DNA from: Oribacterium sp. KHPX15
Lineage (GTDB): Bacteria > Bacillota > Clostridia > Lachnospirales > Lachnospiraceae
DNA: 64,000 nt
Assembly (NCBI RefSeq): GCF_900107835.1
Contig: NZ_FNRG01000019.1
Location: forward strand, 1-64,000
Direction of reading: 5' to 3'
Part shown: positions 52,996 to 62,186 of the stretch, piece by piece
Layout of the letters: each line of letters starts with the position of its first letter
Position numbering within the stretch: position 1 is the first letter of the stretch
The notes under the pieces: model-generated
The model's input: the letters and a program-made list of their open reading frames with translations, nothing else
Databases searched by the model: none
What the model was told of the DNA's origin: nothing
Program-made: the position numbers and the translations under genes

Positions 52996-54414
52996 TCAGA
53001 CAGCCTTTGCTGCTCCAACAAGATCTGCATTTATTTCTTCTTCGTAGCTGATTCCGGTGTGTCTCTCGGCAAGCTTTCTTCTGATCTCATCAGCCTGTGC
53101 GTCTGTCATATCCCAGAGCAGACATGCCGCAGCTGAAACCACAAACAGAATTGCAGGAATAAGGTTGACTGTAACGTTGATTCCCTTGAGGGCTTCCACC
53201 GTCTGCTCAGCATTTGCAACATATCCGAAGGCACTCATTATCATGATACCGAAGGCACCACCGATGGCATTACCAACCTTTGTTGCAAGACCGTAAGTTG
53301 CATAAGCTGTTCCGTCTGTACGAACTCCGCTCTTAAGCTCCATATAATCAACAGAGTCTGAAACCATTGAAAGACTCATAGGGAAACCTACATTGAAGAG
53401 ACCGAAGATAATGTCTCCTGCAAGCACCATGTTCATATTGTCAAATGGTGCAAGATACATAATGAAAAGTCCGACAGCCTGGATTGCCATGGCACCCATA
53501 AGGACATTTCTCTTTCCAAATCTCTTAGCAAAGAATGGAACAAATAATGAACCAATGATTCCTCCGATGGAAGGGATAGTCATTATCAGACCGATCATCG
53601 TGAATGAACCGAGGCAGTAGATTACATAATAAGCAGTCACTGCGATACGGCCCATGAATGCAGTCATCTGAAGTACCATGATAAGTGTGATGATCATAAG
53701 GTACTTGTTATTTACAAGATTTGCGATTGTTTCCTTGAAGGAAAATCCTCTCACTTCCTCATTTACAGGCTGTACAACTTCCTTACCTGTAAGTGCAACG
53801 ATCAAAAACATCGGAATAGAGATGATTCCGTAAATGATTGCAACCATCATGTAACCATGTCCGTCTGCAACCTGTGCGCCTGCTGCAGAGAACTTAAGAG
53901 CAAGACCTGCTGACAAACCGTTTACAATCACCATACCGAGGTTCATACCGATATTTCTGAATGTGTTGATAACATTTCTCTGATCTGCATCCTCGGTCAT
54001 TACACCTGCAAGTGCACCGTAAGGAATATTTACAAGTGTGTAGATCATACCTGCGATAATGTAGGTTACCGCTGCCCATATAACACCTGCTGTACTCTTT
54101 CCTCCGAAAGGATTAACGAATGTCAATACGCTGAATAATGCAAGGAAAGGAGCGCCGAATGCGATGTACGGTCTGAACCTTCCGAACTTTGAACGTGTTC
54201 TTTCTGCGATGGCACCCATCATAGGATCATTAACCGCATCCCATATTCTGGCGAGCATCATGATCACTGTTACCGCCAGTGGTGCGAGACCAACTACATC
54301 CGTGTAGTAGATTGTCAGGTATGAACCTACATAAGTCCATACAAATTGTGATGCCAGGTCTCCGAGACCATAGCAAATCGTGCCTAAGCGTGAAGCTTTT
54401 CTTTTCTTCTCCAT
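52996..54414 (-). CDS. GPH-family sugar/glycoside:cation symporter
   Basis: A 472-residue 12-helix transporter of the MelB/GPH type. Family features: YGLGDLASQF at the start, WDAVNDPMMGAIAERTRSKFGRFRPY between helices 2 and 3 (with the cation-site Asp), and a conserved NIPYGAL. GGGG precedes the ATG. First gene of the operon with the deglycosidase pair, so it likely imports the intact glycoside. Confidence 0.88.
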   Translation of the reverse strand: MEKKRKASRLGTICYGLGDLASQFVWTYVGSYLTIYYTDVVGLAPLAVTVIMMLARIWDAVNDPMMGAIAERTRSKFGRFRPYIAFGAPFLALFSVLTFVNPFGGKSTAGVIWAAVTYIIAGMIYTLVNIPYGALAGVMTEDADQRNVINTFRNIGMNLGMVIVNGLSAGLALKFSAAGAQVADGHGYMMVAIIYGIISIPMFLIVALTGKEVVQPVNEEVRGFSFKETIANLVNNKYLMIITLIMVLQMTAFMGRIAVTAYYVIYCLGSFTMIGLIMTIPSIGGIIGSLFVPFFAKRFGKRNVLMGAMAIQAVGLFIMYLAPFDNMNMVLAGDIIFGLFNVGFPMSLSMVSDSVDYMELKSGVRTDGTAYATYGLATKVGNAIGGAFGIMIMSAFGYVANAEQTVEALKGINVTVNLIPAILFVVSAAACLLWDMTDAQADEIRRKLAERHTGISYEEEINADLVGAAKAV

Positions 54415-54568
54415 AACTGATACCCCTATCTGATTTTTTTTAGTCCGGTAAGAAACTTATTACCAAAAAAGTTACTTAAGATAAGTGTATTTTAGGAGGA
54501 TTTTAACAACGATTCTTTTCATATATTTACAATCACATATTATGATTTGCACAAAATCACACATATTT

Positions 54569-54613
54569 AAAGGGCGATGCAACAGAATTATATCATCTGT
54601 TGCATCGCCCTTT
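54569..54613 (-). terminator. Terminator of the AraC-GH39 gene
   Basis: Perfect 18-bp stem AAAGGGCGATGCAACAGA / TCTGTTGCATCGCCCTTT with a nine-base loop. Confidence 0.85.
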
Positions 54614-54691
54614 ATTTTCCGGCTTTGACCTATGATCAATTTGTATAAATACACCCGGATGTCATTGATTTTTTGCATCCTGAAATCAGTT

Positions 54692-57160
54692 TTATGTCCT
54701 GAAAATATGTATAATGCTTATTTCGTGAGGTTCGAGTCTTAAATCGAGTTCAATCTCATCACCATACCCTGAAATCGAAGAAACATTTTGGCTCAGGTTA
54801 GGCAGACAAATGGCCTCAAGATATTTGATATCCTGTCTGGTAAGTCTGGTATTGAACTGGAATTTGCTCCATTCTCCCAGGATACTTCCATTACTGTTAT
54901 TAAGGACCCTTCTCTTTATACAATAATCTCCGGGCTCTCCAATATTTCTAAGCTTTATATGGAGGTTCAGCTCCTTCTCATCCTCAAATATCATAGGACG
55001 ATTTTCGAGTATGTTCACATCCTCATCCTGCATGAGATAATTCTCCCTGAACCAGGAAAAGTTATGACACACGATGTAAATGTCTCCGTTTTCCTTTCTG
55101 CTGACTATGAATTTATCAGTCTTGTCCATGATATATTCACCAAGCTGATTCATGAAGTCTATTGCGTAATAAGCAGGCTTACGTATAGTATCCTTAGTAA
55201 GAAGTCCTATACCTCCGTTAGCGATACCGACAGTATCCATATAGCTGCTTATCCAGTCGGAGGCGCACATCACGCTGATGATATCTACCTTGTCATAAAT
55301 ATTGATGAGCTTACGCACCATGTAAGCCGCTCTGAAACAGCTGTCATTCAGTGCATTTCTGTTGGATATGGAATTGTTCCATTCTGTTATATATATTTTT
55401 GCATCTTCCATGCCGAAAGCCTTCATGAGAGCTCTTATCTTATCGACCTGCTCCTCCTCATAATTACTGTTTCCGGAAATAACTCTGGATCTTTCCTTCC
55501 TGATTTCCTCATTTACCACGTTATTCTGACTCTTTTTTACGGAGTCCCGGGGCAAAAGGCTTTCCGAAGAGGTCTCATAGGGAAACAGAAGAAATGAAGT
55601 AAAATCTGCCTTTATGTTATTTTGCAGGCATTTTTCATAAAAGTCCCTCAGAAATGACTCATCATAGGTGATGACACTTCCTATACCTCCAACCTCCGCG
55701 CCCGGAATCTTTGAACGGATAGTCTCATAGAAAAACTTAAAGGCATTAAAGAAATCGTACTCTCCCTTGTAAATCCCCTGTTCAGGATGACGGGACTCAT
55801 GCCAGTTGTCCCTGGTGAGCTCAAAAATCCATGTGGAAACAACCCCAAGCCCATATCTCGAAACTATGTGTGTCAGGAAATCCTCCAGAAGACTCTCCCA
55901 TGCTTCTCTTGAAACAAAATCAATATATTCTTCATTATAGTAAACCGGCCTGGTTTCGGAACTCAGAGCCGCTTCAGGTCTTCTGCCAAATTCCAGGAAG
56001 GGCTGCAGATGATGCTGTACAAAGAAGTCCAGCACCTGATCCACCATGTCATAATTATAAACACCGATACTTTTTCCATCGAAAAGCATCATCTTTCTGC
56101 TGAATACGTTCCAGATACGGAAATACCTGAAGTGAAGATGCTCGTTTATAAACAGAGTATGGTACTGCATATTCGCCTTGGTAAGGTCGCTCATGGCGCC
56201 AACATTCATTACCTTGTTCCAGGTCTTTTCGTACTTTACTCCGGGCTTGGCCTTAAGATCTGTCAGTGCGGTAAAACTCTTTTCTCCTCTTACCTTCTTA
56301 TATCCCTTCTCCTTAAGTTCCTCTCGGATATCTTCTTCTGTATTCTCCTCCGGCGCCTCCTCCGGAAGGCTGTCTTCCTGGAACTTCTTTCTGTAGTCGG
56401 TAGGCGCGATTCCCATAACTTTTCGGAAGGATCGGTTAAAGGAGGCTGAATTTGCAAAACCGCAGGTAAGTGCAATCTGGGTAACAGTCTGTTTAGTTGA
56501 CCTTAGAAGCTGAAGCGACGACTGTACCCTGAGCTGCATAACATAATCAGCAAAATATACCCCCGTATGTTTCTTGAAAATTCTCGAAAGGGTAGATGCC
56601 GAAACAAACATGCTGTCCGCAAGTTCATTTAAGTTTATATCTCTGTCAAGATTTGAGAGGATGTACTGCATCATCTCCCTCATGCGGGCATCAGCCTCAG
56701 TTTCCTCATCCTTTAAATCATTAGCATGGAGCTGATAATTCTCAACAAGACAGTCAAGCATCTTCAAAAGAAGACTCGCATTATAAGCAGAACTCTTATG
56801 AGCATCCTCGGTATATTCTGCCGTCAGTTCGTAGAAAATATCCCTTAGATCCCGGTACGAATGACTCATATCAACAACAGAATTGCAATAAAACATCATT
56901 CTGCTGTTTTTCAGGATATCCGTCATAAGCTGCATTGGATAAATGGCGATTCCGTAAAGGGCATCAAAACACTCAACAATCTCATATTCCGTTCCGGGAT
57001 TAATAAGTATGATGTCTCCTTCTGCCATTCTGAAATCTTCGTCCCGGTAGCGCACGGTCATTTTTCCTTCCAACAGAAAAAGAATCGTCATCTCCACCTG
57101 TCTTGAGGTTTCGTTCTTAACAGCTCTTTTTACGGTATAGCTTAAATTTTTGGTTTCCAT
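54692..57160 (-). CDS. AraC-family regulator fused to a GH39-like domain
   Basis: An 822-residue protein with an N-terminal cupin sensor (about 15-100), two AraC helix-turn-helix motifs (about 165-265: INLNELADSMFVSASTLS and then CGFANSASFNRSFR), an acidic linker (270-300) and a GH39/beta-xylosidase-like barrel of about 380 residues plus a C-terminal beta domain. The expected acid/base (FELTRDNW) and nucleophile (YITEWNNS) glutamates appear retained, so it may bind or even hydrolyse glycosides. It would sense a glycoside and control the adjacent operons. A GGAG lies about 15 bases before the ATG, farther than usual. Confidence 0.85.
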   Translation of the reverse strand: METKNLSYTVKRAVKNETSRQVEMTILFLLEGKMTVRYRDEDFRMAEGDIILINPGTEYEIVECFDALYGIAIYPMQLMTDILKNSRMMFYCNSVVDMSHSYRDLRDIFYELTAEYTEDAHKSSAYNASLLLKMLDCLVENYQLHANDLKDEETEADARMREMMQYILSNLDRDINLNELADSMFVSASTLSRIFKKHTGVYFADYVMQLRVQSSLQLLRSTKQTVTQIALTCGFANSASFNRSFRKVMGIAPTDYRKKFQEDSLPEEAPEENTEEDIREELKEKGYKKVRGEKSFTALTDLKAKPGVKYEKTWNKVMNVGAMSDLTKANMQYHTLFINEHLHFRYFRIWNVFSRKMMLFDGKSIGVYNYDMVDQVLDFFVQHHLQPFLEFGRRPEAALSSETRPVYYNEEYIDFVSREAWESLLEDFLTHIVSRYGLGVVSTWIFELTRDNWHESRHPEQGIYKGEYDFFNAFKFFYETIRSKIPGAEVGGIGSVITYDESFLRDFYEKCLQNNIKADFTSFLLFPYETSSESLLPRDSVKKSQNNVVNEEIRKERSRVISGNSNYEEEQVDKIRALMKAFGMEDAKIYITEWNNSISNRNALNDSCFRAAYMVRKLINIYDKVDIISVMCASDWISSYMDTVGIANGGIGLLTKDTIRKPAYYAIDFMNQLGEYIMDKTDKFIVSRKENGDIYIVCHNFSWFRENYLMQDEDVNILENRPMIFEDEKELNLHIKLRNIGEPGDYCIKRRVLNNSNGSILGEWSKFQFNTRLTRQDIKYLEAICLPNLSQNVSSISGYGDEIELDLRLEPHEISIIHIFRT

Positions 57161-57241
57161 ATATTTAAGAAAGCTCTCCTTGGGCTAAGTAATCATCAAT
57201 GTATATCAAATGATAACATATTAAACCTAAGCACGCAAAAA

Positions 57242-57265
57242 GCGGGGACGAAATTTCGTCCCCGC
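57242..57265 (-). terminator. Intrinsic terminator of the isomerase-oxidoreductase operon
   Basis: GCGGGGACGAAA / TTTCGTCCCCGC, a 24-bp perfect palindrome followed on the minus strand by TTTTTG, just after the stop at 57285. Confidence 0.8.
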
Positions 57266-57284
57266 CTGTGTGATGTAACCCTGA

Positions 57285-58562
57285 TTAAGCCTTGTAATCA
57301 TCAAAATCATATTTGATTGTTCCGAAAGGTGTCTCCTGCTCACGGATAGCGATGGATTTAGACATTGCCCTGATCTCATCGGCAGTAACAGAACGGCCAA
57401 GCTCGTTTGAAAGAACAACACCTTCTGAAAGGAATGCTGTCTGCATTGCGATATAAGGTGAGTCGATTCTTGTTTCATCGGTAAGCTCTCCGCGAAGGTA
57501 TGAATACCAGTGAAGCTGGTTGTCATTGAACTTCTCCATCTCAGGATTGAGCGCAAGCTCCTGCATACCTGTAACATCGCCGATAGCACACTCAAGCTTT
57601 GTATCGAAAAGGCGACCCTTCTCATCAACGCCGAAGTACTGAAGTCTCGGCTTCTGAAGTTCTCCTCCGCCAACGATGTTTCCGCCCTCAGGAACAGCCA
57701 TAGGTCCGCCTGTCTGGTCAACATCAGTAAACTTAAGTCCACCGAGAGAACCGGCGATAAAGCTGGATCCGATTTCATCCATATGGATAGCCCAGTCCTC
57801 ATAAATATCCATTGAAAGACCGTTCTTGAAACGAGCGATAGCTACAGAAAGATCCTCAACAGGTGTGTGACAGTTTACGGCATCATCTATTCTCTTATCT
57901 CTCCAGTAATCACAAGTGGTTGTTCCGTATACGCTCTCAAGCTCCGGCATTCCCATTACATAAAGCATCTGAGCAATGTGATAGATTCCAAGATCGAAAA
58001 GAGGTCCATGTACACCAACTCTTGGATCTACGAAATCACGGCTGAAGAAAGGCATATCATATCCGGGACGTCCCTGACGTCTGTGACCAACGCTTCTTGC
58101 ATGATAAATCTTACCAAGCTTACCGTCAGCGATCATTTCCTTTGCGATTCTTGTCTGAGGATTGTAGATAGAGCTGATCTGAATAGCAAGCTTCTTTCCA
58201 TACTTCTTCTGTGCATCGTAAAGTATCTTTGCATCTGCGTAGCTTGCTGACATAGGCTTCTCTGAGTAGCAGTCAAAGCCTGCTGCCATAACGGCTGTTG
58301 CAACAGATGTATGAAGATTGTTGTGTACACATACTTCAACTTCATCGATATCATCTCTCTTGAGCATCTCTCTGAAGTCCTGGTAAAGGTCCTTCTCGTC
58401 GATGCCATACTTTTTACCGAATGCTTCAAGCTTAGCCTTGTCAATCTCAGCAGCGGCTACAACCTTAAGGTTCTGTCCGCGCTTCTGCAGATTCTGGATA
58501 ACTGTCATGTGTCTGTGGGAAATCATTCCCGTTCCGATGATTGCAATTCTTATTTCTTTCAT
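57285..58562 (-). CDS. Gfo/Idh/MocA oxidoreductase, putative glycoside C3-dehydrogenase
   Basis: A 425-residue NAD-dependent oxidoreductase. Cofactor motif IIGTGMISHRH, catalytic-lysine motif YSEKPM, then DLGIYHIAQ and a long C-terminal sheet domain. In characterised C-glycoside systems an enzyme of this family (DgpA) oxidises the sugar to the 3-oxo form before cleavage. The ATG at 58562 has GGAG eight bases upstream; longer frames have no site. Cotranscribed with the isomerase at 58659. Length (about 425) is closer to the DgpA-like group than the 46509 enzyme. Confidence 0.82.
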   Translation of the reverse strand: MKEIRIAIIGTGMISHRHMTVIQNLQKRGQNLKVVAAAEIDKAKLEAFGKKYGIDEKDLYQDFREMLKRDDIDEVEVCVHNNLHTSVATAVMAAGFDCYSEKPMSASYADAKILYDAQKKYGKKLAIQISSIYNPQTRIAKEMIADGKLGKIYHARSVGHRRQGRPGYDMPFFSRDFVDPRVGVHGPLFDLGIYHIAQMLYVMGMPELESVYGTTTCDYWRDKRIDDAVNCHTPVEDLSVAIARFKNGLSMDIYEDWAIHMDEIGSSFIAGSLGGLKFTDVDQTGGPMAVPEGGNIVGGGELQKPRLQYFGVDEKGRLFDTKLECAIGDVTGMQELALNPEMEKFNDNQLHWYSYLRGELTDETRIDSPYIAMQTAFLSEGVVLSNELGRSVTADEIRAMSKSIAIREQETPFGTIKYDFDDYKA

Positions 58563-58658
58563 TTTATCTTCTCCTAAGTAGTGTATATAATCCTTTGTTT
58601 CATTCAGAATGTCATATTGTGACATTCCGATCCTCAAGTTTCAAAAAGTTCTATTAAA

Positions 58659-59501
58659 TTACCAGCCTAAGATTCTCAGATACTCTCTGCTTCTTCTTGC
58701 GCACTCCAGGGGCTCGAGTTCATAATGCTCATCCTGCTCGACTATCACCCACTGTGCATTGGACTCAACCGCTGCATTAAGTACAGGTTCCCAGATCATC
58801 ATTCCGAAACCTACCGGTCTGAATCCGAAATATCCTGTCTCGCCTTCATCTTCCTCACTGTCGATTCCGATGAGCTTGTACATGTTCTTAACTTCACCCT
58901 GCTTGATATAATCCTTCAGATGAACTACAGGAATTCTGTCCTTATACTTCTTTACGAATCCCTCTGCATCAGAAGTAGCAACCTGGCACCAGCAGGTATC
59001 AAGCTCTGACATAAGGTTGTCATGAGGGATCGCATCAAACATTTCATCATATCCCCAGTTGCCATTATCCATCTTCACGAACTCGAAATCATGATTGTGA
59101 TATAGGAAGGTCATGCCTGCATCATGTATCTTCTGTCCGATTTCGTTTAAGAGCGGAAGAAACTTCTTAAAGCCTTCGGGATTTGCCGGTCGATATTCCT
59201 CTGACATATAAGGCATTACAAGGTACTTAACACCGATTTTTTTATAATCTGCGATAATGCCGTCGATGTTTTCCATCATTTCGGCAAAAGCAACATGCGC
59301 GCTGATAGGAACAAGTCCTACTTCATCAAGTGTTTCCTTAATATACTCAGGTGTATGTCCGTAAAGGCCGGCAAGCTCCACGCCATCGTATCCAAGCTCC
59401 TTAACCTTCTGCATTACATTTTTAAAGTTTTCAGGTGTGTTCTCCAGCAAATCTCTGAGACCATAAACCTGTATTCCGATTGGAAGTGTCTTTTTCATCA
59501 T
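58659..59501 (-). CDS. TIM-barrel sugar isomerase/epimerase
   Basis: A 280-residue AP-endonuclease-2/xylose-isomerase-like barrel. Likely metal ligands lie in FLYHNHDFEF, SELDTC and VVHLKDY, plus a C-terminal EQDEHY. It could epimerise, isomerise or hydrolyse a keto-sugar intermediate of the pathway. GGAG lies just before two adjacent ATGs (59501 or 59498); the second gives better spacing. First gene of a two-gene unit with the oxidoreductase. Confidence 0.8.
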   Translation of the reverse strand: MMKKTLPIGIQVYGLRDLLENTPENFKNVMQKVKELGYDGVELAGLYGHTPEYIKETLDEVGLVPISAHVAFAEMMENIDGIIADYKKIGVKYLVMPYMSEEYRPANPEGFKKFLPLLNEIGQKIHDAGMTFLYHNHDFEFVKMDNGNWGYDEMFDAIPHDNLMSELDTCWCQVATSDAEGFVKKYKDRIPVVHLKDYIKQGEVKNMYKLIGIDSEEDEGETGYFGFRPVGFGMMIWEPVLNAAVESNAQWVIVEQDEHYELEPLECARRSREYLRILGW

Positions 59502-59635
59502 TTATCTCCTTGGTCATTTATCATTTGTTTTGTTCTCTGTTGATGAAACCATAATACCCAATCTTCGCTTGATAATATTTTCCGTTCTTTCACAAACCTT
59601 TCCTGATATTGCATGTTATTTTTTAAAGCAAAAAA

Positions 59636-59670
59636 ACCGTGCAACAAAAGACACACTTTTGTTGCACGGT
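59636..59670 (-). terminator. Intrinsic terminator of the 59684 gene
   Basis: ACCGTGCAACAAAAG / CTTTTGTTGCACGGT with an ACACA loop; the minus strand continues with TTTTTT. It isolates the glycoside operon from upstream genes. Confidence 0.85.
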
Positions 59671-59683
59671 ATATATTCTATTT

Positions 59684-60220
59684 TTACGGAATATACTGCA
59701 GCATCGCGGTTCTTCTGAAACCGGATATCACATACATTATTCCCGAATATAAAAGTCCGAAACTGTAGATAAACACGGCAATCTTCGTATTCTTTATAAA
59801 TACGATACAGCAAATAGCTAAAAGTACATCTATGATCCCATGGCTTAGCTTCAGCTTAAAATGCTTCGACCCGTTTTTCATGGTCTCCCGGGCCCGGAGT
59901 ATCTCGATCACTCCGGCGAAGGCATGCAATATGGCAAGATACAGCAGCACATACATTCCCGGTACATCACTCAGGGACATTGTAATGATTCCGAAATCCA
60001 TCAGTATCACACCGATATAAAGGGCTCTCCTGCCTCCCACCATAAACCTGGCCATGGTAAAATAATAAAACATCGAACCAATCCCGGAGACCATAAAGCC
60101 CCATCCTATAAAGACCAGAATGACCATATAGGCATCATTGGCAAATTCCACCATGACTCCGGCCACTAAGATCATCAGGATTCCAAACAATATTCTTTTC
60201 AGCCTTTGAAACTTAGTCAT
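59684..60220 (-). CDS. DUF308/HdeD-like membrane protein
   Basis: A 178-residue protein with about six short membrane helices (paired, as in the HdeD/DUF308 family) and no catalytic motif. The repeated GI/GIGS... pattern and the Arg/Lys-rich loop near 110-125 are typical. The function is not known; some family members relate to acid stress. Single gene with its own terminator. Confidence 0.7.
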   Translation of the reverse strand: MTKFQRLKRILFGILMILVAGVMVEFANDAYMVILVFIGWGFMVSGIGSMFYYFTMARFMVGGRRALYIGVILMDFGIITMSLSDVPGMYVLLYLAILHAFAGVIEILRARETMKNGSKHFKLKLSHGIIDVLLAICCIVFIKNTKIAVFIYSFGLLYSGIMYVISGFRRTAMLQYIP

Positions 60221-60292
60221 ATAAACCTCATATATAAAACCCGGGGCTCTCGTCTTTTATCTCTGACATACGTCAGCAGTCCAGTCAGATCG

Positions 60293-61468
60293 CTATTTAA
60301 AGAAGTTCTTAATAGACAGTTTATCCTTGGGAACTGCCTTCGAGAATCCTGCGATCATATTTCCGGATTTAAAAATCTCACCTGTAACCATGCCCTTTTG
60401 AGCCAGGGCGCCTTTTATGAATCTTCCTATAAAGGTATTATCCTTTTCGCCCTTACCTGCTTTACTGTATTCGTCCTGATATTTTTCGACGTCAAAATCA
60501 GGGATCTCCTGCCCGGAAAGTTCCTCTCCAAACTCCTTCCAGTCGGCGCAGGCATTGATCTGACGCTTCCTCAGGATCCTGTCGATCCTTTCTCCGTACT
60601 TTTCCGGTACCTCTTCCTCATACCGTTCCGTTTCAAATAGGTCAATGCTTCCTTTCAGGAATTTCATGGCATATACCATCTGGGAAAAGGCCTTACGGTA
60701 ATCAGAGGGGTTATCTTTTATAAGCTCATGATAGTCTCCCCAGGCAGGAAGATACTTATACTTTGCAAAAGAATAATCAGGAAAATGTCCTGCTCTTCCA
60801 TGTCCCAGGTTCATGATGGACACTTCATTCCCCTGGAAAAGACTGTTGGAATACAATCCCTTTTCAACATCATCAGGCTCCGAGGGACTATGTCTGAACT
60901 TGACTTTTACCCAGGTTCCCTCTGAATCAGAATCTAAATCCGTACCGGCATTACCATTTGCCTCGCCGCCTGCTGCTTCACGAAACTCATAGAAATGCTC
61001 ATCTGTATTGTTAATAACAAGGGTTGGTGTTCCCGCAAAATTACTGTGGGCCCAGGTGTCCGCCAGAACATGCATGGCTATACCCGCATGCTGGAGCCCA
61101 TGCCCCTTTGCAAGCTCCACAGTCTTTTTCAAAAGCTCCCCGTTAGGCCCGCAGATCAGTCTGTACCTGTCCATATACCTTTTGGTCCGCTTTGCTTTTT
61201 CCGCATAAAGATCCCTGGGCAGAAAATGGAAGGATGCCCAGATTCTGGTTATATCCTGAAGACTCAATACGTCTGTACTTGCATCCATCATCTCAAGCTG
61301 TAATTGCGTGGTTGCTGCATTCTGAGGTGCACCGATCTTTAAAAGAAGTGTCCTTGAACAAAGATCCACGAACTGGGCACTGTAGCAGATATCCAAACTA
61401 TCTTCATGACCGAAGCCTGCAAGGAACGCAGCACAGTAGGTTGCATAATAATGAAAATCTTCCTGCAT
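60293..61468 (-). CDS. DUF6765-like protein with helical metal-binding core
   Basis: A 391-residue soluble protein. The start MQEDFHYYATYCAAFLAGF and the segment HVLADTWAHSNFAGT, with H..AD..AH spacing, recall the helical zinc-dependent phospholipase C/S1-P1 nuclease fold and the DUF6765 family. I infer a metal-dependent hydrolase fold but cannot assign a substrate. It has no signal peptide. Start at 61468, where GAGG is close upstream and the gene overlaps the preceding stop region. Co-transcribed with the membrane protein at 61470. Confidence 0.65.
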   Translation of the reverse strand: MQEDFHYYATYCAAFLAGFGHEDSLDICYSAQFVDLCSRTLLLKIGAPQNAATTQLQLEMMDASTDVLSLQDITRIWASFHFLPRDLYAEKAKRTKRYMDRYRLICGPNGELLKKTVELAKGHGLQHAGIAMHVLADTWAHSNFAGTPTLVINNTDEHFYEFREAAGGEANGNAGTDLDSDSEGTWVKVKFRHSPSEPDDVEKGLYSNSLFQGNEVSIMNLGHGRAGHFPDYSFAKYKYLPAWGDYHELIKDNPSDYRKAFSQMVYAMKFLKGSIDLFETERYEEEVPEKYGERIDRILRKRQINACADWKEFGEELSGQEIPDFDVEKYQDEYSKAGKGEKDNTFIGRFIKGALAQKGMVTGEIFKSGNMIAGFSKAVPKDKLSIKNFFK

Positions 61469-61469
61469 A

Positions 61470-61970
61470 TCACACCTCACTCAAAACTGTGCCTTTGGAA
61501 AGTCTCTTTACCTGAATCGCAGCATATATCATATCCCCCAGTGCAAAGCAGGTGGTAATGTCTACAAACAACGCTGCCAATATAGTATCTATCTGTGTAA
61601 GATCCTCTTTGATTTCAATAAAGTATCCCGGAAGCCCGAGTACTGTCAGAATCAAAAACAATGCCGCAAACACTAAAAAGAAAAGCCTTTTACTCTTTCC
61701 TTTGGCATATTTTATGGCTCTTCTTCCCAAATATATATACATAAGGACTATGATCCCCATGATCAGAAAAAAAGTCACGGTCATAAAAGCCCCATACTCT
61801 TCCAGTTCTTCCTCAGTGACCCCCATTAAATCCATAATGGTTTTGTCACTAAAGCATATAATCATGAAATACTTCACCACAGTCCAGCACCCCACAAGGA
61901 GCATTGCCTTCCCGTTCAGCTCTATATTCTTTCGATATCTTCTTAACTTTACTTTTGTTTCTTCATCCAT
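61470..61970 (-). CDS. Four-helix membrane protein, partner of the DUF6765-like gene
   Basis: A 166-residue protein with a basic N-terminus and four membrane helices (about 20-42, 60-82, 93-116, 130-155). No recognisable domain. GGAGG lies about 13 bases before the ATG. Its stop (TGA) is directly followed by the next start (TGATATG), so translation is coupled. Confidence 0.65.
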   Translation of the reverse strand: MDEETKVKLRRYRKNIELNGKAMLLVGCWTVVKYFMIICFSDKTIMDLMGVTEEELEEYGAFMTVTFFLIMGIIVLMYIYLGRRAIKYAKGKSKRLFFLVFAALFLILTVLGLPGYFIEIKEDLTQIDTILAALFVDITTCFALGDMIYAAIQVKRLSKGTVLSEV

Positions 61971-62128
61971 GGTGTATCTTATACCTCCTAGAATCAGGAA
62001 GTTTTCTGACTAACTGATTATAATTAAAAATCGACTGGATTAATGAATTATATAAATGGGCTTAATATGGTTTCAAGTCCTGTGACAAAGCTTCAAAAGC
62101 TACAGGTTACAAAATTCTCTCAAATAAT

Positions 62129-62174
62129 AAAGCCGGAGGGGCTGTTCCGAAAACAGAACAGCCCCTCCGGCTTT
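62129..62174. terminator. Strong terminator after treC
   Basis: Perfect 19-bp stem AAAGCCGGAGGGGCTGTTC / GAACAGCCCCTCCGGCTTT, the strongest in the window, downstream of the stop at 62187. Confidence 0.9.
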
Positions 62175-62186
62175 GAATAAAAACAT

